Assembly: GCA_030015575.1 (NCBI GenBank)
Contig: JASDDO010000018.1
Span: forward strand, 231,741,138 to 231,805,137
DNA from: Agapanthus africanus
Taxonomy: Eukaryota; Streptophyta; Magnoliopsida; Asparagales; Amaryllidaceae
Reading direction: 5' to 3'
Length of the DNA stretch: 64,000 nucleotides
Under the pieces are notes generated by a model. It had not been told where the DNA came from and made no database searches. It saw only the letters and a program-made list of their open reading frames with translations. Of this stretch, positions 1 through 12,637 are shown in pieces; positions within the stretch are counted from its first letter, which is position 1; every line of letters begins with the position of its first letter. Both the position numbers and the translations under genes were made by a program.

Positions 1-2398
1 ATCGATCCGTGTCCTTCGATCTTTATCCATCATCCCACGCTCCTCGCGGCAACTCCGATCTCTTGTCTTCTCATCGAGGTGGCACCACGTCAACGGATCT
101 TTAAATGGACTCCCGCCTCTATACCGAGGCAACTTGGACATCTGCTAAAAGAGATGACCAAGATGAAGTAGAGAATGAGTGGGATATTTTGTCTCAAACA
201 CCCTAGGGTTTTCATCAGATGAGAGCGTTAGGATGGAGGTTGAAGAAGATGCAAAGAGGGATGAAGAGTGTGAGCTCAAGATAAATCAAGTGAGCAAAAA
301 CACAACCCCAAAACTTAAGTTGGCTGCCCACTTCTCTTGTGTGTGATATATATAAGGTTTAGTGTTGGAGAAATAAAGAAAATATCTTACCAAAATATCT
401 CCAACTCAACCCTAAAATATCACACCCAAAACAAACACCATTAATTCTTTAATGACTCACTAGATGACTCATTACATGAGTCATTTGTGAACATTCTAGA
501 ATTAATGAGTCACACCAATGAGTCACACTTTCCAAAATCCATTTAATCATTTAAACTAAAATGATTAACCAAAAAGAAATGCATGTTCTAAAATATTCTC
601 GTAACGGATTACGAGAATACCCCTCACCTGTATATACATACCTGTATCCGTATTCCGACCGAATACGAATACGAAAGACTAAAATATTACGAATCAATAT
701 AATAATTGGATCCGGTTTAAACCAAAGCCCACCAGTATTATCTGTCTGAAATATGACACGTGCACAAGTGCACGTGCATTTTCGAACTCTGCCATAAAAC
801 CATACGGCCTCTACAACCTTTTGCCCGAACTAGGGAAACTATCTGTGGGGGACTCTAAATACTCGTTAATACCCTGGCAGTGGGTTTAACCGCAAGCACG
901 TCAACGGCACTAGCTGTGCGTAACGGCTGCCCAGGTACTGACCGAAAGGGAAGCTGATGAGCGAACTCATCCTGGAACCCTACTGAGCATATCAGTTACA
1001 ATATCCATACAGTCCAGTCCGTTCGTCTATCAGCATTGCATATCCGGCCTAGGGGGCTGGTAACTTCAGACCCCCAATAGCGGTATATGTAACCCTTCGA
1101 AAATCGTTTAGGCAGTTTTTCGGTAATCGGCTAATTTTTCGGCTTTTTCTGTAAAAAGTCAAAATTGATATTTTTCATTGTAGACCTAATTATACAAAAT
1201 TTAGATAAGATATTACTATAATTTTGTCACTAAAATGTCACTTATAATTTTCTAGTTAAATAAAAAAAATTTCGTAATTAATTATTTTTTTTATTATTTT
1301 AAGCCTTTTTAAATACATTAAATTAGTGATAAATACAAATTTAATTAGGTAAATTTCATAATTAGGAGTCTTTATAAGCTAAAATATGGTGTTAATAAAA
1401 TTATATCATGACTTGCAAACTTTTGGTTTTAGGGTGGGAAATTTAATGGAAAAATGATGTAAAATAAGGTTTTTTTTGTAAAATGTTGATATGAAAGTAT
1501 TAAATGACAACATGGGGTGTTTTGGGACCTAGAAACTTCTCCAAATTTCCCCATCTCCTCTCCCTTGCTTCTGGCCGACCCCAATCCTGCAGCAAACCCC
1601 CTCTTCTCACTTCTTTTTTGCTTCATTTTCATGCTAAAATCCATTAAAAATCAACAAATTTCATTCACCCATTCAAAGCCAAAGCCTAATCCATTCTCTC
1701 TTCAACCCAAATTAGTTCAAAAACATGATGAAAGGAGGCTTTCTTGGTGACTTGATCATGCTAGGTTTCCACTTGTAAGGTAAAATCCTAAACTAGTTGC
1801 TAACTTGTAGTTTATATATGCTAGAATTTAATTTTGAAGTATTAATTTAGTTGTAAATTATTGTTCATGAAAATCAAGAAGGGGTTTTGATGTTGAGTTA
1901 GGGTTTGAAACATGGTTGTTAGAATTAAGTTAGGGTTTTGGTTATCTAATTGATTAGAGTGGTTAATTGTGTAATGATATGCTCGCTAAATCGATTAAAT
2001 TTCGATGTTTGCATCGAATCGGTATTGAATTTGCTTACTAGATTTTTACGAAAATTAGAATGCGATCAAAATGCGTTATGTTAGCGATATAATTAGATTT
2101 GTATAGGACTGTTAGAGTGCGCGAACGCGGGGTTTCGTCTAGTCGGGTTGTAGTTTTGTTGATTTCCCCGAAATGACGATTCTAGTTAAAGGTTAGCGAT
2201 TTTCGTGCGTTTTCCCGCGCACCGAGTGTATGCTATGTTTAATTCGAGAGCGTTGATAATTGTATATTGTGACTTGCATCATCTTAGGTTTTGTAATCTT
2301 ATGCTTGATATTGTGCAAATATAGGATCGGTCGGGGAAACATCGGACACGGTGCGAAAAGGCAAGGCGGTGGCCGGATCGGATTAGCGGAGATTTCAG

Positions 2399-3529
2399 GT
2401 GAGTAGATGTATTCATCTATGGAGGAATCGTCTGAATGGCGCGAGGCGCCCCCCTAGTTAGGATTACCCTACTTTTTGCAAGATTCATATTGTTAGCTAG
2501 CTTATCCATTCATGTACACTGCATACCCTTATAGCGAACAGTATATTAGATTGCATGGACATTCATCCATACTTATGCGATATCACTTTGTAGGACACGA
2601 ACACCATTACCATTGGCATCTGTTGCACGCGCACTATTCATGTGACACACACGCCTTTGGTAATTGCCATGCCACGTGCACTATAGAACCTGTTTATCAT
2701 AATATCGCCACTTGCATTCATACTTGATATATGAAATTGCATAGCATACGTATACCTCGCATCATCATCATATTTATATAGATTTCTAGCAAAATTCACA
2801 TCGTATGCATTGATATCATAGACATTTATCATATATAACATGTGGACATTATGATTTTCTTGAGGATTTCAGTATTGCTGCGATTTCTGGATTTTTGGGG
2901 AAAACCGCAAGAATTTAACAAAACCTTATATTTATCATTTTCAAAACAAAGTTGCAGTTTTCTCGTGATGTATGTGTCGCCCACCATGAGTTTTCATGTT
3001 TTCTGTTGGATTTCGAGACCCGATTCGAGGAGTGGATGAACCGTCTCGGGTACATGGTGGGCCCGGTATGGTACCCTGGGGCAAGAAGATCGAGTTGTAG
3101 ACGATGAGCCTGGCAGGGGAAGACTACCTACCGGTGATGTCTGTCGTGGCGGATATCCGGAGGATACCGACCGTTGTCGTGAGATTTATGATATGGGCCG
3201 ATCCGGACTGACGGAGCCCGATATTGAGACAGATATGATTCCTATTTGGTGTCGATGCTTGACACGGGTTTTCAGATGATTCTTGATGGTACTTAGCTAT
3301 TATGCAGATATTCATTTTTTAAAGTTAAGAATTCAATACCCTTAGCATTTAAAACACTTAAAGACTTAATAATGACATTGCATACCTGTGCATGCATACC
3401 AGAGATATTATATCACATATGGACATGCATGTTGTGGTGCATTGCGTGCATTCTTACGATTGCCTTATTAGATGTTATATTTACTCATGAGCTGGCAACT
3501 CACCCCCGTTGTACCACAGTGTCTTGCAG
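2399..3529 (+). other. Possible LTR-internal intron in S1
   Basis: A donor-like site, TTTCAG then GTGAGTAG, stands at 2393-2406. An acceptor-like site, TGTCTTGCAG then GT, ends at 3529. The same pair in the same order occurs in the LARD LTRs. Use as an intron is inference; no transcript is available. Confidence 0.4.
2979..3062 (+). other. Conserved stem-loop in the S1 LTR
   Basis: Arms GCCCACCATG (2979-2988) and CATGGTGGGC (3053-3062) pair perfectly over 10 bp. The homologous LARD stem pairs GTCCACCATG with CATGGTGGAC, a compensatory change at the second pair. A smaller helix around ATGAA lies inside and is partly kept through wobble pairs. Confidence 0.55.
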
Positions 3530-4954
3530 GTCGGACCCGTCACCCTTGTAGCGGCGGGCTATCCTATCATCAGCTCCTTTTGCTCAGACTCGTGACATCG
3601 CACGTAGGTGGGTTGCGAGCACACTTTATTTCTTGTTGCTTTATCATTGTATCTAGTATTCTCCATCTACCACTTTATATTGTATATGCGACCTAGTGAC
3701 GAGACTGAGAGGTTTGTATATTTGTGGTTTCTTTTGGGTCGATCTCACTTGAGCCGACGTGTGTTTTCTGGTATTTTGCATTTCTTTTATGCTCTTTTTC
3801 TTGATATTAGTATTATATTGCATGTGGTTGTGATCCGCCTTGGGCGAAGAGCTAGCTCCCGCTTGGGGATGCCATTTTTATGATTACAGGGTTATTATCT
3901 TGTTGTACCCATTTTGGGGGATAGAAAATACAGGGGAGACTCTGCCGAAATTTTCGGAAATTTTTGATGTTTTAAAAAGGGATTCTATGCAACTTAAATG
4001 ATTTTAAAAAACCGTTTTCATTAAAGGTTTTCCTTCACTCTCTTTTGATTTTGGTTTAGATTCTTCTGGGCTTTGGCTGACTTAGGTTACGGTACGCCTT
4101 TAGACGTCTCGTAATCTAAGTGCCAGTCGCGTTCCGTACTTTCGGGTCGTGACAGTATAAGTCGTATCGGAGGGTAGCCCTGAACCCCCTGAGAAACTAC
4201 TGGAATACCTACCAGTAATTCTCAGCTACCTTGGCCAAGGACTTGGTGTAATGGCTCTTCTAAACACAGCGCGATCTCACCCCCTATACCGGAAGAGACG
4301 AATCCCCTGCCGATCCGCTCACTGCCCCTATGTGGCTCAGGACTGTACCCAACTAAAACCTGTTTGCACGACTCCTTTGAGCCGTGGTAGGGTAATAATC
4401 AAAGCACAGTGGGAACTCACACAAGGCAAATGACGACCTCAGGTCGATGAACTAACCTGTACACATGTCACCAGGGAACTGCCATCTGACGCTAGGTATA
4501 AATCCAACCAGCAGGTTCCCGGCGAGTCCTGTCCGGTGCACTCATAACTTAATGAGCACCTGTATACATCTTAGGTCATCCTACTAACACCAATGGCTTG
4601 TGAGACCGGCCACCACCCCTCGTCAGGGTCTCGACTGTATACACTAGTCTACTCTGGGGTATCGATGCCCTGTCTCGAAACTCCTACGACTAGGGACCAC
4701 TTTTAAGGATGTGCTTATAGACTACCCAACTCTCACGTATATGATTGCCATCATACTGTTGGTAGTCAAGCAGGATCCTAAGGGCTCTATCAACGTGTAA
4801 TAGTGATCATAAAGCTGTACACGATGATAAAGGCAAACCAGATTGCATACTATTATCTCGAGTAAGACTGTCCTACCGGTATAGGTCCTCTCTCAATCAT
4901 TGCAATCACGTAACTGTGATCTAATAATTGATTTTGAGGGCACTATATCCAACA

Positions 4955-7400
4955 ATCTCCCACTTGCACTTAAGGCTAATTATTGCGATGTCGCATACTC
5001 ACAGCCCGTGTGATACCGAACACCCAACTCCTCTATTAAATAGTTTCACAAAGCTCGTTTGTAAAATCTCTTGTGTTCGAGAAATAGCCTCAGTGAGTGG
5101 ATCCGCCCTGATGTATCTTTCTATGTCTCTCTTAATCTCAAGTTCGCGGAGAAAACCATCTCCCGAATTGAGTAATACATGTTTTAGAATATGTCTGGAT
5201 ATCTGATGGGACCTAGTTCATAAATGAACTCCAAATCTAAACTTCTTAGACTGTATCGACAACTGAACCTAATCAGTATCTTGCACCATGCCTCCCACAG
5301 TACCTCTTGGACCACCTGTCCATAATACTGCCCCCTTCATTAGATGGAAAACTATAACTCTAACAATCACTCTGTCATCCATGCCACCTTTGGAAACCTA
5401 GAATGATAACCGTCTCCGAAGGAGGCTGCCATCATCAAATCCGTAGAACATCCACTTATGTTCTAAAACTGCTTCCGAATGTTTCTCCAGGATTGGATTA
5501 ATATAAACTTATTGCATTTAGTGCAAAAATAACATCTGGTGTGGTACTTGACATCTCATGATTGACTCAATTGCCTAAGCAAGTGATATGCCAATCATGC
5601 ACATCCCTCTCCACTTTAGTCTGTAAGACACCTTTAGAGAGGGTGACTCCTTCATTTGCAGGTACACCACCATGCCAGGAGTCATCTATTCTAAATACTT
5701 TTAGAATACTGTCTAAGTACCCAAATTGGGAAACTACCCAAATCTAGATCTAAAATCATAGATCTAGTAACCAGAATGTCAGATATTATATCCATATCCT
5801 TTGTGGAGAAACAACTGTGTGACAACCAAAGTATAACCGATCGTAGTATAGGAATTTTACTTCCTACTCTGTGTATGTCATCCAAATACCAGGACATCAC
5901 ACCCTACTACCTTTTTAATAGATCCATCCCTTATTCTGATAAAGTCAAACCCATGACTATCACATCAAAAATAGATGATCTATCTCCACTATATCTGCTC
6001 GAGTCTATAAATAGACATAAATTACTTGTCCACTATGCTTCCGCTGCTCCCACTGACCATAACAACCCTCTGGCAGAATAATATATATGTGCACTTCTAA
6101 AGCTAGTTTAGAACGACGCTATACTTAACCTCCTGCCGAGTCTCATAGACTGGAACAACAGTAGTGTCAAGTCCGGGTAAACAAGAACCTCCCTGTCGCC
6201 GTCCTTGAGACTACTGGAGTACTTCTCGGGTGCCTGAGGTTACCCACCATATCTGCGGAGTGGCTAATGGAATGTCAAACCTGATTGAATCTTTAGGTCC
6301 TATTAAATTTTCCGTAATCGTTTGCGGTTCTGGAATCACTTCCAGTTCTACCATACTCCCACTACTGTTTTCTGAAAAAATCCATTTTACTAAAACTGTG
6401 GCGAGTCAAGAACAATATCACAATTGATCTTCCAGATGGTAGAAAGTCAACCCTCGTCGTAGCCTGGGCCAACCCACAAACTGCCACTACAGAAACGTGC
6501 CTTGAGTTATCCAGAGTCTGGTTTTAATCATAAGTCGGATAACTCCTCATACCTTAACATCGTTAAGATATAAACCATTCTATATCCAATATAGAAACAT
6601 TGGCACTTATTTAATTGGAACCAGATTCAAATCATGCAGCTGTCTCTAGTGCATATCAACTTAATGGAAAGAGGCCAATCAGCATTTACTCAACTTATGA
6701 ATGCATCCAATTATGAGTAACCTGAAAGAGAAACAAATTTCTCAAAACTATTACTATCAACTGAATACCAATCACAAGTATCTACATCTTCGATCACCTT
6801 GAAGAGTCCCGATACTTGCGACACCTGGTTCTCTACTTTATTCCTATACCTATAACTTCTCAAAACTTAGATATTGTATTTCTACGAAACACTTGTCTAA
6901 AAATTAGAGAAGTCACAAGTAAACAGAACATAGTATGAAGACCAACCCCTTTGTCCTGATGGACACTGGACAACATACAATACTCTGTATAAGTCCGCTG
7001 AGTAGAATAACTCAAAACCTATACATCGTAGGTTGAAAACTGTACTTATTGTTAAGAACTACTCCACTGTTCAATGCTCCTTACCCAATCATCAACTGAT
7101 ATAGGTAAATGTTACGGACATAATTTCAAAAAGTTATATCTCACTTTATAAAAATAAACGTACAGATATATCAGTTTGAAATTGGTGCACAACAACGGAT
7201 GCTCAAAACCAAATACTTGCCGTCCGGCAAAAACCCAGGTGATTTCCTCAAATATCACCAATTATAACGAATTCTGATATAATGAGGATGATCATCTAAT
7301 TCCCAATAACTTACTCCCACTCATCATCTGTAAAACCATATAGATTTGAGAATCATACCTGGTAAATACGTACCCTGGAGTAAGTATCTAATCGGGAAAT
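4955..7400 (-). pseudogene. Broken copia pol (reverse transcriptase/RNase H) of element A
   Basis: The remnant follows the PPT (about 4955-4965 on the minus strand). The RNase H end, with an ADP-type motif like ADPFTKAL of element E, lies near 5093-5113. The reverse transcriptase active site is recognisable as YLDD near 5877-5892, followed by residues resembling the E sequence (SHSCFSTKD against SHRFSMKD). Frameshifts and stops are frequent and no gag is seen. The upstream limit near 7400 is approximate because similarity fades. Function is lost. The sequence at 5841-5855 also shows the uninterrupted version of the site where element B inserted in element D. Confidence 0.7.
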
Positions 7401-8040
7401 CAGTTTTCCTTTAACGATGCACAGTGAAACTAAAACATGAAAATGTTTCGAAGGGGTATCCTGGTATTCCTAGTAATGCCTCTTCCATAATCCAATTCAT
7501 GACTATAACCGTATATTTCTCTGCCATCTCTCTAAATCCCTTTATTTGTCTTTATTCATTACCATCTGTACACCCCTTTAGGCTAAGTGGTTTTCTTCCT
7601 TCCCTACCGTTCGGCACCAGCTTATGGTTTGGAAGAAGACTATCCAGTAAGCATAATAGGTGTACTCTCCTAATCCTAGGAGTACTCGCAACCTGAGAGA
7701 AGATGATGATAAAAGACAACTGAATAATACCTTATTCTATTTCTCCCGAACTGAGGAAAAAAGCAAAGGTGAAGTAGGAGTGGCGCTGAAGTATGCTGTT
7801 TGGTCGTGAATGATAGCAGTCACAATTTACTTTGCCCTCTTTCTAATCCCTTTATTTTGTCTTTACTTATTACCTTCTGTACACCCTACTTAGGCTAATT
7901 GGTTTTCTTCATTCCCTACCTTTCGGCACTTGCCTATGGTTTGGAAGAAGACTATCTAATAAGCGTAATAGGTGTACTCTCCTAAACTAAGGAGCCCTCG
8001 CAACCTGAGAGAAGGTGATGATAAAAGACAACCGAATAAA
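7400..8040. repeat. Two direct repeats of about 200 bp, period about 312 bp, in element A
   Basis: Blocks near 7524-7728 and 7838-8037 are clearly similar, both containing TGGTTTGGAAGAAGACTAT and CGCAACCTGAGAGAAG. The shared text continues into CAATTTCTC-like sequence after each copy. Not seen in the other elements of the window. No coding function recognised. Confidence 0.7.
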
Positions 8041-8935
8041 CCAATTCAATTTCTCTTGAACCTGGATCCATCCTCGAAGAAGTCCCTTCGAGTTCATATA
8101 TAACCATACGATGGATTTATCCAATGGAAGTGGATGTTCGTAGTAATACGAGGTGTTCTGGAGAAATGCAATGGGTAAAAGAAAGAGCGGCAATGACTTA
8201 TGCAACTCAGACAATCCAAAAGCCAGTATTTTAAGAAGGTTCGGTCAACTTGGTCACTGAGTCATAGTCTAGGTTCGGTCAAAGGTCACTGCCAAAGAGA
8301 GAGAGAAAAGAAACACTCTGCGTGCACTCTAACCTAGATCAGAATGGTTATCACTTTATCTAATCAGGAAACCTCCTACTGTTTCGTCAAATTCTCCCCT
8401 AAACCTGAAAGAAGAATTAGTCGGGATCACCCGAAGAGTAAACCAACTAATCAGTGGGAATCGGGATCCAACTATCATCGCATGATAACGTGAAGGAATC
8501 CACTCACGTTATCATACTCCAGAAGGTATGTGCATACTTGGCAAGTTTCAGTTTCTTTAGAAACTCCCGATGTGGATTTTTGCCCCATACTCTTATGACC
8601 CTGACATTGGCCAAATTCCAAAAGTCACATGTCAAGTTCTACCCATCATTATCTTGTTAATTTTAACCCACCCGTACATGCCCCTGACGTTGGCCAAATG
8701 GCAGAACGACTGTCCCAAACTAACTCATCTATCTATGCAACAGATGAATACCCAGCAGCTACCAAACACTATGCCTTAGCGTTGGTCAAAATACATAGCT
8801 TGAATATTACTGAATACCCAAATGAAATGACGGAGGGCTACGACTGGTTTTTGGCGAAAAACCTTTAACGTAACGAACTTGATATCGCTGAAGGAACCTG
8901 ATAGCTTTTTACAAAATATAGTGGCGAAAACCTTC

Positions 8936-9150
8936 GCTAAAGAGGTCACTCCCGGTGAAGGGATCTCGGCTCTTTCCTCGTGGAATGAGGTGCAGGATAT
9001 TCCAACTGAATACAGCGATGCAAAGCAACAAGTAATCGACTATAGTGAAGTTATTATCCTGACGCAAACTTCTGCCCAAGGGGCCACTCCCGGTGAAGGG
9101 ATCTTGGCGCTTGCCTCGTCGAATGAGGTGCAGGATATTCCAACTGAATA
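8936..9150 (-). repeat. Tandem repeat pair with TCACC...GGTGA core, element A
   Basis: Two units about 140 bp apart share TCCCGGTGAAGGGATC and GAATGAGGTGCAGGATATTCC. On the minus strand both units translate in one frame to a DPFTGS-containing peptide, but the homologous reading frame is stopped in element B, so coding is doubtful. Confidence 0.75.
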
Positions 9151-9384
9151 CCACTGTGCAAAACAAAAGAAAATGTCTTTGTAATAACACCTTTTAAAAC
9201 TGTTCCAACAACGTCCAAAAAGATTTTTTTTTGCTTTGCATTGATCAGAATCAACGCAGTCCCATCAATTAATCACACCATGAAAAGAACGAAAATAAAA
9301 TGTACGTATATGCCATCCGCATTCGTCACTGGGTCCCGTCATTACCCGTTAGGTTACTTAATTAACGACAGAGCGGGGACTCGA

Positions 9385-9389
9385 CTAGC
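9385..9389. other. Left target-site duplication of the LARD (CTAGC)
   Basis: It is identical to 21439-21443. The empty site is seen in element F at 27699-27703. Confidence 0.95.
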
Positions 9390-12300
9390 TGTAACGTTTT
9401 GAAAATCGTTTCGGTGAAATTTCGAAAAACGGTAAAATAAGGGGTTTTCGGTAAAAAGTCAAAATACAAATATCTTTATTATAAAATTAAATATACATAT
9501 TCTAGCTATATAATTGCTAGTATTTGGTGTTTATTGACCCACTGGTGAAATTTCAAATTTTCTGAAAAAATTTCCGAAATTAATTATTTTAATTTTATTT
9601 TAAGCGTCACTAATATATTTAATTAGGGAAAATTACAAATTGGAATGAGTTGAAACAAATTTTGTGCTTCATAAAACATTAAATAAAATTTTATCACGTT
9701 GTTTTTGAAACGAAATCGTTTGCCAAAACAGTTTAGAAATTATTGAAGAAAAAAGGCTTTTTTTTAGTGTAATTGGATGTTTGGGGTATTGTATTTATCA
9801 TTTTTCATCACCCCACACCCATACCCACACTCACACACCCTCATTTATTCCCTCCCTTGGCTGAATTCAGCAGCCCCATCAATTGTCCCCACTTCTTTTG
9901 ATAAAAGAAAAGAAAATCAAGAGAAAAGAATAAAGGAAATATTAAATAAAGAGGTATGGTGTTAGATAATGTTGACTTGGAATTTTCCTTGACTTTACAA
10001 ACACCCCCACACCCTCTCTTCTCCCCCTCCTCAAATCTGGCCGAGCCTATCCCTCAAGCAGCCCCCATTTTCTTGACCTCATTTTCCTATCTCTTTTGCT
10101 TCAAAAATTCATCAAATACCCATCAAAAAACTCCAAAAATCTAAATCAAGCTCTTACCCATTTTAGTGTAGCCTTCGATGCATGGATTGTGGTGAAAGGA
10201 GTGCTTTTTGGATGGCTAGATTTCAAGCTAGATCTCAAAAATTGGGAGGTATAAACTTTAACCCTATATAGAATTTGTTGTTTATATTGCTTAATCTAAG
10301 TTAATTAAGTGTTTAATTAGGTGTTTAAAAAAAGGGAGTTTTGAATTGAAGTTTGAAATTTCAAGGGTATGGTTTTGAATGAAGATTAGGGTTTGAGCAT
10401 TGGATTAGGGTTGTGATGGGTAGATTAACATATAATTGCTTGCTAAAATCAAATCTAGTTGCTAGTTGCATTTTTGTTAATTTAAATTTGTGATAATTAT
10501 ATATATTGCAAACTAGTTTTTGTAAATATTATGTTAAATTGAGAATTAAAATATGGTAAGGCTTTCATCATGTCTTTAGCATGTTAATGAGTATTTTAAC
10601 ACCTTAGGTTGTGCGAAACCTAGTCTAGTTGTTGAATTATGTATTGTTGCTTTAAAAGTGTTAAAATTGGGTAAAATTGTAAACTAGAATTTCGGGTTAA
10701 TGAAAGTTAGTGAGATAAAAAATCTAATTAGGGTTTTTATGACTTATTTAAGATATTTAGTGAATATTGTGGCCGCTAGATTCGTTCATACATCGAGTTT
10801 TGTACTAAAACGGTGATTTGTGCTTGCTAGATTTTCGGAAAAATAACTTTTTAAGTGAAATTGGGGTTTTTGTGAGTTTTAACCTATTTTATATTAAAAT
10901 TAGTGTTCGTGAATGTGAAAATGAGTGTATTTGGGTTTTTCTCGATGGTCTGGCGTTTGTACGCCGATGTCGAGGGTTTTTGGGTTGATTTGGGAAAGCA
11001 AACCATAGGTTTTGACCTATGTGGGATTCGTGTGTCGTTTTGGTCATGAGTCGGATTTTAATGCGATACGGTGCGTTATGATATGTAGGTACCCCATGTG
11101 GACTTCGAGACGACAAGCAAGCGCGTGGCGACGTCGGCACCGGCAAGCGAGGACCAGGTGAGTAGATTTATATCTACGGGGAGAAGTCGGGTGGATGGCG
11201 TATAGCACCCCCGCAGTTCGTGGTGATGTATACGAATACGTATACACACATATATATATTGTTTATATATTGTTTCAGTATATTGATGATAATATGGATA
11301 TTTGGTGTTCTTGGATGATTTAGTGTCCCGAAACCCTAGAGTAGTGGTCGCACTACACATGCACACACCAACCCATACTTGCATACTTTCTTCTTTCATT
11401 TGTGCTTATACGGGAATATATAGTTATGTGTTCACATGGGTATGGGACTGTGTGTTCACATACGGATTTGAGGCTTGGGTTTGAGATGAGTCGATGAGAT
11501 TTGTATTGAGGTTGTGACTTCGGTGATATGGCAGGATTCGTATTTGAGATACGACATGACGTTGTAGCGGGTCCTTGACGTAGTGTTTCACACACGTCCA
11601 TGCATACTTAGGCGGTATCAGTATTGTACTAGACGTAGATCAGTACCCCGATCATGATATTTGATAAAGAGGATACCAGGTGAATAGTATGATGAATGTG
11701 ATATTGACCCGTACCCAGATTTGGGGATGCCGTACGACGGATTTACGTACGAGCTATATTTTGATGATTGATCCGCACTCTTGACTTGGGATGTCTGGTT
11801 ATGGATATGATATTATTGAGGCGGGATCACCGACTATACATATACAGGTATGTATATGTATCGACTCAGATGATAGGCGGTTTCCTTACCTGTAGTCCAG
11901 CTTGTTAGCTTAGCCCTTTAGTTTAGTTTAGTTGTTAGCTTAGATTCGATTCTTACCTATTTCAAAACTAACGAATCGTGGGTATTTTAAAAGACAGCCC
12001 GAGGGATCCTACGGATATTTCAAAAGACGTATCTTTTCATAAAAACACCGTGGCCCCTATTTTCAAAACCCCATGATTCGTGTTATTTCAAAAGACACCA
12101 TTTGTAGGACTTATATTAGATTAATGCAGATTAGTTATAGTTGCGTCTAGTATTTAGCTCCCGCTCATTATTGTGGTTCGCTTCGCATCGCATGCTTATA
12201 TTATGTTTCATACTCCATTATTGATATCATGCTGTTAGGACACCAGCACCATTACCGATGATGCGTATGTACCACGTACACTTACTTGCCGGCTCACACA

Positions 12301-12560
12301 CATCTTCATCGGTAATTGCCATGTCACGTACACCTTAGAAAATATTATTGCTTGACATAGCATGTTAGCTAATAGTTTAGACATGATATTAGCGTACTTG
12401 CCTTATATGTTAGTTTAGACATTGTAGTTATTACCTGCTACTTCATGCATACTGTTATTCATTGTTATGCCGCATTCATGGATTCTCATGCATATATTCA
12501 CTATTTTACGTGTTATTGAGGTTTCGAATTCGGATTTCCATGAGATTTTCTGGATTTGGA

Positions 12561-12622
12561 GGAAAACCGCAAAAACATAAATAAACCTTTTCTCTCTTTT
12601 AAAATAAAAGGTGCGGTTTTCC
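12561..12622 (+). other. Conserved 11-bp stem in the LARD LTR
   Basis: GGAAAACCGCA (12561-12571) pairs with TGCGGTTTTCC (12612-12622). S1 keeps the stem at 2899-2963 with one wobble and one mismatch. The loop is A/T rich. The 3' LTR copy lies 7509 bases further on. Confidence 0.5.
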
Positions 12623-12637
12623 CATGATGTATGAGTC

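Larger units (their letters stand above)
1088..4154 (+). repeat. Solo LTR S1, distant relative of the LARD LTR
   Basis: It begins TGTAACCC and ends CGTGACA, 3067 bp. It is flanked by the perfect 5-bp duplication GTATA at 1083-1087 and 4155-4159. Removing it restores the continuous LTR A sequence seen near 23868. There is no PBS or PPT beside it, so it is a solo LTR left by unequal recombination. Several blocks match the 4.5-kb LARD LTR: start, a GTGAGTAG donor-like site, a GTGAGCCTGGCAGG-like block, the text before TTGCAGGT, the motif GAGACTCTGCCGAAATTT, and the end. It is about 1.5 kb shorter than the LARD LTR. Short open frames inside show no known domain. Confidence 0.9.
1..4954 (-). repeat. 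3' LTR of element A, left end outside window, split by solo LTR S1
   Basis: Positions 1-1087 and 4160-4954 match 22790-24674 in order, so about 145 bp of the LTR lie left of the window. The right end CCAACA, followed by ATCTCCCAC, is the minus-strand LTR start TGTTGG next to the polypurine tract. It carries the conserved LTR hairpin at 4367-4386. Confidence 0.9.
8040..9389 (-). other. Non-coding internal module of element A, part distal to the PBS
   Basis: No intact gene. It holds three degenerate TTGAC/GTCAA-type palindromes near 8600, 8682 and 8775, and two tandem copies of a CACTCCCGGTGAAGGGATC block at 8936-9017 and 9076-9146. It ends at the LARD insertion (TSD 9385-9389). The same order of parts recurs in F, C, B and B'. 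Confidence 0.75.

Noticed and set aside
3472..3883. Open frames of 74 and 91 codons in S1 rich in hydrophobic residues
   Set aside because: They arise from T-rich LTR sequence; the equivalent part of the LARD LTR does not keep the frame.
1083..4159. Same duplication GTATA at S1 and at element B as a sign of one event or a shared target preference
   Set aside because: The flanking bases differ and the two insertions belong to different families; a 5-bp match can arise by chance.
11076..11399. Antisense open frame of 107 codons in the LARD LTR, copied at 18585-18908
   Set aside because: An LTR copy with low-complexity, Tyr/His-rich composition, no start context and no homology recognised.
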